A stretch of 64,000 nt of DNA from Planctomycetaceae bacterium. GTDB lineage: Bacteria > Planctomycetota > Phycisphaerae > SM23-33. Position numbers and translations under genes: made by a program. The stretch covers positions 1 to 64,000 of the forward strand of contig JBDKTA010000025.1 of the NCBI GenBank assembly GCA_039680605.1. Reading direction: 5' to 3'. The notes under the pieces were generated by a model. The model searched no databases. It had not been told where the DNA came from and saw only the letters and a list, made by a program, of their open reading frames with translations. Of this stretch, positions 49,588 to 57,388 are shown piece after piece (position 1 is the stretch's first letter; every line of letters starts with the position of its first letter).

Positions 49588-49914
49588 CTACCAGAATCGC
49601 CACCACGGCTTCTTGGCATTGGCCGCCTCGACGAGAGTCTTCTCGGGATAGTAGCGTACCTGGCCTGTTTCATCGACCGTCAGTTGGCGATTGCGCCCAA
49701 ACTGTGTGGCGCCGGCTGCCCGGTTCCAGGCTTGCACAAATGCATCGCGATCCTTCCACCGGCTGAGACAGGTACGATGCACGACAGAGTCGTCAAGAGG
49801 CTGGATGAGCGGGTCATAGGAGCCTAGGAAAGTGAAGCCAATGATATCGTCACTCTCCGACACGACACAGCCGCATAGCGGGCATTTTGTGCTATCTGGT
49901 TCGAAAAGAGCCAT
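49588..49914 (-). CDS. zinc-finger-like cargo protein
   Basis: A 108-residue protein with CPLCGCVVSESDD and VVHRTCLSRW, likely metal ligands, and a Trp-rich end (KKPWWRFW). ATG 49914 has GGAGA nine bases upstream; the frame extends to a TTG at 49974. It opposes the tail operon and sits next to a minus-strand terminator. Confidence 0.6.
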   Translation of the reverse strand: MALFEPDSTKCPLCGCVVSESDDIIGFTFLGSYDPLIQPLDDSVVHRTCLSRWKDRDAFVQAWNRAAGATQFGRNRQLTVDETGQVRYYPEKTLVEAANAKKPWWRFW

Positions 49915-50001
49915 TGGATGATTCTCCGAATCGGCCAGGTGAATGTAGCAGATGCCTTCGCGCCATTCAATCAATCCGGGACAAGAGTCTGGCCAGAAGG
50001 C

Positions 50002-50036
50002 AAAAAAAAGACCGGCCCATCAGTGACAGGCCGGTC
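50002..50036 (-). terminator. terminator for minus-strand transcripts
   Basis: GACCGGCC/GGCCGGTC stem (50010-50036) with an 11-base loop and, read on the minus strand, an eight-T run (50009-50002). It would stop antisense transcription coming from the tape-measure side. Confidence 0.78.
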
Positions 50037-50123
50037 GGGTGTCCGGTAGGCGGGGGGGGACCTCCGGACAGGTTTCAATGTACCACGCTGCTCCCCAGCG
50101 TCAATAGGAATTAGCGGGCAAGA

Positions 50124-52364
50124 ATGGCTGACACCAAAGGCATCCGGGCCGGGCGGGCGTATGTCGAACTCTTCGCCGATGGGACGAAGTTGGCGGCCGG
50201 GCTGCGCGCCGCGGCGGCCAAGCTCAAGGCCTTCGGGGCGGCCGTCTCGGGACTGGGTATAAAGATGATGGCCGTCGGCGGGGCCTTGGCGGCTCCCTTT
50301 ATTGCCGGGGCAAGGGCCTTCGCATCGTTCGACGATCAGATGCGCATGGTCTCGACGATGCTCGATGATGCCGATGCGCACATGGCCGCATTCCGCGATG
50401 GCGTGCGGCGGCTGGCGGTCGAGTTCGGCGAAAGCACCGCCGTGCTGTCCAAGGGCCTCTATGACCTGCTGTCGGCGTCTGTCGATCCCGCCCAGGCCCT
50501 GGACGTGCTGAAGGTGGCGACGAAGGCGGCCAAAGCCGGGATGACGGACACGTCCGTTGCGGTCGATGGCCTTACCAGTGTCCTCAATGCCTTCCAGATG
50601 TCGGCGGACAGGGCCGGCCACGTAGCCGACGTTATGTTTCAGACGGTCAAGCGGGGCAAGCTGACGTTTCCCGACCTGGCGGCCAATATCGGCAAGGTCG
50701 CCCCCATGGCGCGGGCGGCGGGCATGTCGATGGAGAACATGATGGCGGCCATCGCGACGATGACCCGCCAGGGCCTCTCCACTGAAGAGGCGACGACGCG
50801 CCTGGTCAACATCCTCAAACAGGTTCCCGAGCAGGCGGGCGATCTGGCGGCCCTGGCTGCCAAGTACGTCGGCAAGAACCTCTCGCAGATCCAGATCGAC
50901 TTCCCCGAGGTCCGCGCCGCCGGCGGCATTGCCGCTCTGGCCGCCGACATGGGAGGGTTCCGCAAAGACCTGGCGCTGATGCAGCAGGCCGCCGGCAGGA
51001 CAGACGAGGCGTTCGGCCGCATGACCGGCGGCGTGTCGTTCGTGATGGCCAGGGCCAAACAGGCGCTGGAGGAGGTGATGACGGTCATCGGTGAGGCTTT
51101 GGCGGATGACCTCAAATCGCTGGCGGACCGGCTGACCCGGATCGGAGCGGGGGCAGCGCAGTGGATCAGCCAGAACCGGGAGCTGGTGGTGACGGTCGCC
51201 AAGGTCGCTCTGGCGACTGTGGCCGCGGGGGCGGGCGTGTTCGTGCTGGGCAAGGCCATCGCTGGTCTGGGCAGTGTGCTCGGTATGGTGGGCACGGGCA
51301 TCAAGTTCGTGATCGCGGCGCTGGGGGCGCTGCTGTCGCCGGTGGGTTTGGTCATCGCCGGGATCGTCGGCGCCGTGGCGGCATTCTTGCTCTTGACCGA
51401 CACCGGCCAGAAGGTCCTGGAGTGGCTCAAGGGCAAGTTCGGCGAACTGGCGGACGAAGCCAAGGCCACGTTCGGCGCCATCGGCGAGGCCCTGGCTGCG
51501 GGCGATCTGAAGCTGGCCGCCCAGGTGCTGTGGGCGTTCCTCAAGCTCCAGTGGGCCAAAGGCACCGGCTGGCTGCTGGGCAAGTGGTACGACTTCAAGG
51601 AAAAGCTCGTCCAGTGGGCCACGGAGGGCTTCTATGGGATCTGGGCAGCCTATGAGATCGTGGCCGCCAAGCTCAAGCAGGCGTGGGCGGCTTTGAAGCT
51701 GGCGTGGCGCACTGTCATGGCCACGATCCAGAACAAGGCCAACGAGATCGCCATCAACATCGCCCTGGACAGCAAGCTCAAGGAGGCAGAAGAGAACTAC
51801 GCCAGCGGCAAGATCTCCAAAGCCGGATATGACCTTGCCGTGCGGTCCGTCAACGAGCAGCGGGGAACGTCGCTGAATCAAAACAACGCCGACTATCAGG
51901 CCGAGCTTGCCGCCGCGGCCGGTGAGGCAGCCGCCAAGAATACCCAGATCGAGCAGGAGAAGAACGCCACCCTGGCGGACATCGGCAACCGCAGCGCGTC
52001 GGCGCGGCTGGAGTTTGAGCGTAAGCGCCAGCAGGAACAGGAAGCTCTGGACGCTGACGAGAAGAAGGCCCGCCAGGAGTGGACGGACGCCGTCGAGCAG
52101 TCCGCCAAAGCCCGCAAGGCCGCCGAGGGCGCCGCTCCGCCCGCGTTGGGCACGCCCGGCAAACTCGTGCAGGACCTGACGGACCTGATGGCGCCGGGGC
52201 TGGCGCAGGACCGCATCAGCGCCGTGGGCACCTTCAGCGGCGGCGCCCTGGCGGGGCTGGCCGGCGGGGTCGAGCAGCGGGCCGTCGTCGCCGCCGAGAA
52301 GACCGCAGAGAACACCCGCAGGATCGTTGACCTGGCCAAGCAGCCGGGGGCGAGGTTCGCATAG
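50124..52364 (+). CDS. tail tape measure protein
   Basis: A 746-residue TP901-type tape measure protein that sets tail length and is ejected with DNA. The N-terminal TP901 core (FDDQMRMVSTMLDDADAH; AVLSKGLYDLLSASVDPAQAL; KVAPMARAAGMSMENMMAAIA) is followed by hydrophobic helices near residues 350-430. A long Ala/Glu/Lys coiled coil ends it. It is short for a tape measure, implying a short siphovirus tail. Confidence 0.88.
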   Translation: MADTKGIRAGRAYVELFADGTKLAAGLRAAAAKLKAFGAAVSGLGIKMMAVGGALAAPFIAGARAFASFDDQMRMVSTMLDDADAHMAAFRDGVRRLAVEFGESTAVLSKGLYDLLSASVDPAQALDVLKVATKAAKAGMTDTSVAVDGLTSVLNAFQMSADRAGHVADVMFQTVKRGKLTFPDLAANIGKVAPMARAAGMSMENMMAAIATMTRQGLSTEEATTRLVNILKQVPEQAGDLAALAAKYVGKNLSQIQIDFPEVRAAGGIAALAADMGGFRKDLALMQQAAGRTDEAFGRMTGGVSFVMARAKQALEEVMTVIGEALADDLKSLADRLTRIGAGAAQWISQNRELVVTVAKVALATVAAGAGVFVLGKAIAGLGSVLGMVGTGIKFVIAALGALLSPVGLVIAGIVGAVAAFLLLTDTGQKVLEWLKGKFGELADEAKATFGAIGEALAAGDLKLAAQVLWAFLKLQWAKGTGWLLGKWYDFKEKLVQWATEGFYGIWAAYEIVAAKLKQAWAALKLAWRTVMATIQNKANEIAINIALDSKLKEAEENYASGKISKAGYDLAVRSVNEQRGTSLNQNNADYQAELAAAAGEAAAKNTQIEQEKNATLADIGNRSASARLEFERKRQQEQEALDADEKKARQEWTDAVEQSAKARKAAEGAAPPALGTPGKLVQDLTDLMAPGLAQDRISAVGTFSGGALAGLAGGVEQRAVVAAEKTAENTRRIVDLAKQPGARFA

Positions 52365-52372
52365 GAGCAGCC

Positions 52373-53170
52373 ATGGCCATCACCGTGCAGGAGAAGTTCG
52401 ATTCGCAGGAGATAGCCAAGGATCAGGCCCAGCGCACGTACCTGGTCAGCGGGACCGACTGGGCTGATGCCGCCAAGGCCCAGGTGGATACGCTGCTGGG
52501 CGGCAGCACCTTCGACGCCAAGCCGTACTCGCACTGCCAGGTGGAGTACTATGGCCCGGCGACGTGGAAGGCCCAGGCGTACTTCATCGACCCCGAGAAG
52601 GCCGAGAAGCCCATCGGCGAGTCCAGCTACGAGTTCGATACCACCGGCGGCACGCAGCACATTACCCAGAGCAAGTTCACCACGATGAAGTTCGCCCCGC
52701 CGGGCAAGGTCGCTCCGGACTTCGGCGGAGCCATCGGCGTGACAAAAGACAGCGTGGACGGCTGCGATATCACCGTGCCGGTGTACGCCTTCAGCGAGAC
52801 GCACGTGCTGGCCGATGCCGCCGTGACGCCTCAGTACAAGGCCATCCTCTTTGCGCTGACCGGCAAGGTCAATGACGCGATGTTCAAGGGCCTTAACCCG
52901 CAGGAGTGCCTGTTCCTGGGCGCCACCGGCTCCAAGCGCGGCAGCGGGGCCTGGGAGATCACGTACCGCTTCGCGGGCAACCCCAGCGTCGATGGGATTA
53001 CCATCGGCGACATTGTCAACGTCAGCAAACTCGGCTGGGAGTACCTCTGGGTGCGCTACCAGGACGTGGAAGACGCCAACGCCAAGAGCATCGTCAAGCG
53101 CCCCCAGGCCGCGTACACGGAGAAGGTGTACGACTCCGCAAACTTCGCCTTGCTGGGGATCGGGACATGA
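52373..53170 (+). CDS. putative tail structural protein
   Basis: A 265-residue beta-rich protein (MAITVQEKFDSQEI...; THVLADAAVTPQYKAILFALTGKVN; KLGWEYLWVRYQDVED). Location after the tape measure suggests a distal tail or baseplate role. It overlaps the next gene by four bases. Confidence 0.55.
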   Translation: MAITVQEKFDSQEIAKDQAQRTYLVSGTDWADAAKAQVDTLLGGSTFDAKPYSHCQVEYYGPATWKAQAYFIDPEKAEKPIGESSYEFDTTGGTQHITQSKFTTMKFAPPGKVAPDFGGAIGVTKDSVDGCDITVPVYAFSETHVLADAAVTPQYKAILFALTGKVNDAMFKGLNPQECLFLGATGSKRGSGAWEITYRFAGNPSVDGITIGDIVNVSKLGWEYLWVRYQDVEDANAKSIVKRPQAAYTEKVYDSANFALLGIGT

Positions 53171-54132
53171 GCGCCGGCCTAATCAAAAAGGTCCACAGCG
53201 GCGACCCGATGGTCATCCCGGCCTCGATGTACAACTCGATGGTGGACCTGGTGAACCAGTCCCGCGGCGGCAAGCTCGCCGGGGGAGCCGCCGCCAGCCA
53301 GACCGCCGCCCCAGCCGGCCAGGTCCTGATCCGCAACGACAGCGGCGCCGACCGCGCCCGCTACGACATCCTGGGCATCGACGGCCTGGTCTTCACGCCC
53401 GACGACGGCCTGGAAAACTTCCACAACCGCGTGACGCTCAAAGGTTCGACGCCGACGGAGGCCCACAAAGGCAAGTTCGTGATCCTGGCCGAACCCGCCG
53501 CAGCCGGAGAACTCGCCCGCGCCTACATCAGCGGCCTGTGCCCCGTGCAGTTGAAAATCGGCAGCGCCGACCACAAATACGCCGACATCGCCGCCAGCCA
53601 GTCCGGCTACCTGGCCACAGCCGAGACCGGCGCAGCCCAGATCCTCTACGCCGCTGACACTTCGGGCACCGTGTGGGGCGTCGTGCGCTTCGGCGCAGGC
53701 GAGAGCTTCGGCTCAGGCTGGACAATGAAGAAGCAGTACCGCCTCAAGCTCACGCCGGCAACCACGGACGGCAGCGTCATCTTCGACAGCCGCGACTGGC
53801 GGGAGCGTCTGATCCACTGCGAGATCCAATGCGTCTACGCCGCCCCGCCCCCGATCACACCCGAAAAGACCTACATGGACGCGATGTCCTCGACAAGCGT
53901 CCTGAAGGACACCCTATGGTGCGGTAACGACATCGGCAGCGCCCCCGAGTGGATCCCCCTCTGGTGGATCACCTTCGGCCTGCCCGGCTTCACATTCTGG
54001 CTTGAGATCGAGAAATCCACCGGCCGCCTCCGCTTCCGCTGGCAAAACTGCTCCGCACTCCCCGACCCGACCTGGTTCATCGGCCGATTCCTGGCGATGG
54101 AGCCGGTTCCTTCGGATGATTTCGGCGCCTGA
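53167..54132 (+). CDS. putative tail tip or fibre protein
   Basis: A 321-residue protein with repeated short beta units and a Trp-rich C-terminal domain (WIPLWWITFGLPGFTFWLEIE; RLRFRWQNCSALPDPTWF) that might bind a receptor. It is the last recognisable virion gene before composition changes toward the defence island. Confidence 0.55.
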   Translation: MSAGLIKKVHSGDPMVIPASMYNSMVDLVNQSRGGKLAGGAAASQTAAPAGQVLIRNDSGADRARYDILGIDGLVFTPDDGLENFHNRVTLKGSTPTEAHKGKFVILAEPAAAGELARAYISGLCPVQLKIGSADHKYADIAASQSGYLATAETGAAQILYAADTSGTVWGVVRFGAGESFGSGWTMKKQYRLKLTPATTDGSVIFDSRDWRERLIHCEIQCVYAAPPPITPEKTYMDAMSSTSVLKDTLWCGNDIGSAPEWIPLWWITFGLPGFTFWLEIEKSTGRLRFRWQNCSALPDPTWFIGRFLAMEPVPSDDFGA

Positions 54133-54423
54133 GCTGCATTTCCGCCGAGCCGCAATTATTCCGAAGAATTCGGTCCAGACATGACCATATCTGTCATAGC
54201 GGGCTCCGATAATACGTGCAGAGGCATCGAGAGTGCGCGAGGGCACTGGCCCGACGACCGCACGGCAACCTGCTCGACAGAGTAAGGTGCCAACGCCAGC
54301 CCAGAGATGGGAACGATGTGGCCCGGCGGTATTGCCGGGCAATGCAGGAGCAACTATCTGCTCCGGCCGTCTCTCCTGGCTTTGATGACCTTCGGGATCA
54401 GTGCATTGAAAGGAGCGACAGTC
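54133..54423. other. non-coding gap with GC-rich hairpin
   Basis: I see no gene here. A perfect hairpin GCCCGGC-GGTATT-GCCGGGC lies at 54321-54340 without a T run. A small CCGAA/TTCGG stem lies near 54162. It separates phage tail genes from the YbjN-like gene. Confidence 0.4.
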
Positions 54424-55381
54424 ATGGCACCGATGGGTCAGATTATCCGCGAGCTGATGGCAGAACGGGCGATCAAGTGCGAGAAGGTCAGCCGCTACAG
54501 CGTGACCGCTGACATCAGTGGCCGCAGCGGCAAGTGGCGGTGGATGTTCCTGTGGAATAAGACTGAAAGCATGATACTCAGCCTCAACTTCCTGCCAGTA
54601 ATCGTGCCCCAGGAACGCCGGACGGAAATGTGCCGGTTCATGGCGAAGGCGAATGCCGACATTACCTTCGGCAACTTCCAGATGGATTCCTCTGACGGCT
54701 GGGCGTGCTTCCGGACGGGGATGCCCATCCTCAACTCCCGCCAGAAGAGAAGGGCCATCGCCGCGGTAGTCATTGATGGGTTGTGCACGATGGGCAAGTA
54801 TCTGCCGACGCTCATGTCACTCGCCAAGGGCTTTGAGCCGGTGGATCAGCGTCCGCGGCACGAGCGATCAAAGAGCAAGGCAGCCATGCGCCGCCAGCGT
54901 GTAACGCAGTTCCGAGAGTATTTGCTGCTGATGAAGAAGCGGGCTCACGAAGAAGTCGGGGGGGCCTGCTTCCTGACCTTTTCAGCAGAGGTGCCCGAAG
55001 ACCAAGTGCCCGAGGGGCTGGAGTCGCGGATGGTTCAGTTCATTTTCGAGGAGAAGTGGTTCGCCCTGGGACGTCCCCAACACGAGCATATTGCCCCAGG
55101 AGGCCGAACGTACCCTCAAGGAACGCTGCGGGTTCTACCGCGAAGCCGCCACGCCACAGGCCAACGTCAGCGAGACCAAGGACCTAGTGGAGTTCGACCC
55201 CCTCGGCCGAAAGTACATTTACGGCGATGAACAAGAAGCCGCCGAAGACGCCGCTTGGCTGCTGTATGACCTTTTCGCTTTGTCAGCCGACGCCGAGATC
55301 CGCGTCACCGCGGCCAGCTTTGAGGGCAACTATCACTATGAGAAGGATAAGCGCCTAACAGAAAAGCTGGAATCCTATTGA
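54424..55381 (+). pseudogene. YbjN-like gene interrupted by a one-base frameshift
   Basis: The first 145 residues resemble a YbjN/type-III-chaperone-like fold (WRWMFLWNKTESMILSLNFLPV; MCRFMAKANADITFGNF). The frame then continues to RMVQFIFEEKWFAL and derails at GGG (55068-55070). Removing one G would give WFALDVPNTSILPQEAERTL and continue in the +1 frame to the stop at 55381. The downstream frame is protein-like (KDLVEFDPLGRKYIYGDEQE). It could be a true pseudogene, a programmed shift or a sequencing error. Its stop adjoins the methyltransferase locus. Confidence 0.62.
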
Positions 55382-55398
55382 TGTCGCTGGGACTCCAC

Positions 55399-55412
55399 GG
55401 TATCATGATACC
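55399..55412 (+). promoter_or_regulatory. palindromic operator candidate before the methyltransferase
   Basis: GGTATCATGATACC is a perfect 14-bp palindrome 25 bases before the GTG start at 55438. The methyltransferase begins with ribbon-helix-helix-like repeats that could bind it. Confidence 0.5.
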
Positions 55413-55437
55413 AAACATTCCCAGAGGAGTTCTGGCC

Positions 55438-56934
55438 GTGACGTATCATCAGTACAGCCTTAAGGGCGTTCCAGGGCCACTATGGGCGTGGGTCGAACAG
55501 CAGGCCATGGCCCGGGATATCGAGATCAACGACTTCATCTTCCGCGTTCTCGACTTCGCACGATGTGACTGGCGAGGTAAGAATCCGCTCGACGCGAAGC
55601 CTGTGGTGCGAGAGGTATCGGTTGCCAAAATCGCCGAGCCCAAGGCACAATTTTGTCTTCGTATTGGCGAGTATGGTCATATCTGGCAATGGGTCATCGA
55701 ACAGCACCGGGGAACCAAGCAACCCATAAAAACAATTGTCCTTGGCGCGATTGAGCGTGCCCGCATCGGTTGGACGCCGCTCTTCGAGTCAGAGACATTA
55801 GTACCCCAACCAAGACCGGCTATCATCCCCTTTACGTTCATCGACTTGTTTGCCGGAATCGGCGGTTTTCGGGTGGCATTGCAGGGCAAACTTGGGGGGG
55901 CATGTGTCTTCTCCTCTGAATGGGACCGATTTTCCGCGCAAACTTACGCCAAGTGGTTCGGCGAGCCGCCAGTGACTGAAGACATCAGAAGAGTTCCAAC
56001 GGAGACAATCCCGGATCATGATATCCTTGCAGCAGGCTTTCCCTGCCAGCCGTTCTCGATCGCGGGTGTCTCTAAGAAACTCAGCTTGGGCCAGAAGCAC
56101 GGCTTCGAATGCAAACGCCAAGGCAATCTCTTCTTCCGAATCTGCGATATCGCACATGCAAAGCGGCCCAAGGTGATGATTCTGGAGAACGTCAAGAACC
56201 TGCGATCGCACGACCGTGGCCGAACTTGGCTGGTTATCCAACAGGAGCTCAGACGGATTGGGTACGAACCTAGGGCCGAAATCATAGATGCAGCTGCATA
56301 CGTTCCACAACATCGGGAGCGCATTATCATCGTCTGCTTCCGCACCGATCTCTACGGCACGGCTGAAGACTTCAGGTTCCCTGTGCCACCATCCGGTCAA
56401 AGACCAGCGATCAGGAACATTCTCGAGGATCGTCCGGACGGCCGTTACATTCTGACCGATCATCTCTGGGCGTATCTGCAGCGATACGCTAAGAAGCACC
56501 GGGAAAAAGGGAATGGTTTTGGTTTTGGTCTGACGCCCCTGGATGGCATCTCCCGCACACTAAGCGCCCGGTACTACAAAGACGGATCCGAGGTGCTCGT
56601 TCCGCGTCGTCCCACAGACCCTTCGTCTTCGGACAGGGGAGCGCAGAATCCTCGCCGGCTTACGCCTGTTGAGGCAGGAAGACTGATGGGATTCAACTTT
56701 GTTCGCAACAGAAATGACATCCCTGTTTCGGACACGCAGGCCTACAAACAGTTTGGCAATGCCGTTGTTCCAGACGTCATCGAAGCCGTTGCCATCAACG
56801 TACTTCGATATATGGCTGAACGCAAAACTTCGAGCAGCAGGGGGAGCGCTAAGCAACGCATCGCTCTTCGAGCGAAGCGATTACTGAAGCAAAAGGTGCT
56901 GCAGTCTGCAGGTGTTGGCGGCGCGGGGGCATGA
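55438..56934 (+). CDS. dcm: Dcm/EcoRII-like DNA cytosine-5 methyltransferase with RHH-like N-terminus
   Basis: A 498-residue C5-cytosine methyltransferase. Motif I is FIDLFAGIGGF (134-144), catalytic PCQ with Cys203, ENV (250-252), QHRER (291-295) and FGN (439-441). The recognition region (GNGFGFGLTPLDGISRTLSA and RYYKDGSEVLV) closely recalls Dcm/M.EcoRII, which methylate CCWGG. Residues 5-42 and 72-111 look like two ribbon-helix-helix-type repeats (QYSLKGVPGPLWAWVEQQAM; AQFCLRIGEYGHIWQWV), possibly an autoregulator. GTG 55438 follows AGAGGAG by eight bases; an earlier in-frame ATG (55381) is possible. It heads the defence operon. Confidence 0.88.
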   Translation: MTYHQYSLKGVPGPLWAWVEQQAMARDIEINDFIFRVLDFARCDWRGKNPLDAKPVVREVSVAKIAEPKAQFCLRIGEYGHIWQWVIEQHRGTKQPIKTIVLGAIERARIGWTPLFESETLVPQPRPAIIPFTFIDLFAGIGGFRVALQGKLGGACVFSSEWDRFSAQTYAKWFGEPPVTEDIRRVPTETIPDHDILAAGFPCQPFSIAGVSKKLSLGQKHGFECKRQGNLFFRICDIAHAKRPKVMILENVKNLRSHDRGRTWLVIQQELRRIGYEPRAEIIDAAAYVPQHRERIIIVCFRTDLYGTAEDFRFPVPPSGQRPAIRNILEDRPDGRYILTDHLWAYLQRYAKKHREKGNGFGFGLTPLDGISRTLSARYYKDGSEVLVPRRPTDPSSSDRGAQNPRRLTPVEAGRLMGFNFVRNRNDIPVSDTQAYKQFGNAVVPDVIEAVAINVLRYMAERKTSSSRGSAKQRIALRAKRLLKQKVLQSAGVGGAGA

Positions 56935-56935
56935 T

Positions 56936-57388
56936 ATGGACGTCCATTCCCGAATCCAGCGGAGCCAGAACATGGCCTCCATCAGGGCAAAGAATACGAG
57001 TCCTGAGATCGCCATCAGAAAGCTCCTTCACCGAGAGGGCTTTCGGTTCAGGATACATTCCAGTAGCCTCCCTGGCAAGCCTGACATTGTGCTGCCGAAA
57101 TATCATGCAGTGATCCTTGTGAACGGATGCTTCTGGCACCTTCACAGGTGCTGTCTCTCCAAGCTCCCGCAGAGCCGCGCAGACTGGTGGAGGAGAAAGC
57201 TGGAGGGGAATCGGCAGAGGGATCTTGCAGTAAGACGAGCTCTCATCCGAAGTGGTTGGCGCGTTCTGACCATCTGGGAGTGCGCCTTCAGGGGCAAAGG
57301 GAGCGTGAGCGAGGCCATGCGGAAGATCGCAGATGAGGCGGCGATGTGGCTACGATCTACGTCAAGAGAGCGCCAGCTATCGCGGTGA
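56936..57388 (+). CDS. vsr: very short patch repair (Vsr) endonuclease
   Basis: A 150-residue Vsr protein. Conserved parts are QRSQNMASIRAKNTSPEIAIRKLL, LPGKPDIVLPKYHAVILVNGCFWH and WRVLTIWECAFRG; the PD aspartate, the FWH histidine and the later HxxC ligands are present. Classical Vsr nicks T:G mismatches arising from 5-methylcytosine deamination in CCWGG contexts, protecting the methylated genome. In MORC-type restriction loci it may instead be a restriction nuclease. It starts one base after the methyltransferase stop. Confidence 0.9.
   Translation: MDVHSRIQRSQNMASIRAKNTSPEIAIRKLLHREGFRFRIHSSSLPGKPDIVLPKYHAVILVNGCFWHLHRCCLSKLPQSRADWWRRKLEGNRQRDLAVRRALIRSGWRVLTIWECAFRGKGSVSEAMRKIADEAAMWLRSTSRERQLSR

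Noticed and set aside
49971-51881. 636-codon minus-strand open frame opposite the tape measure
   Set aside because: Antisense shadow; composition follows third-position GC of the tape measure.
56936-57388. Reading vsr as only a mismatch-repair companion of dcm
   Set aside because: The tight operon with SNF2, reader, MORC and HNH genes makes a restriction context more likely, so a repair-only reading was not adopted.
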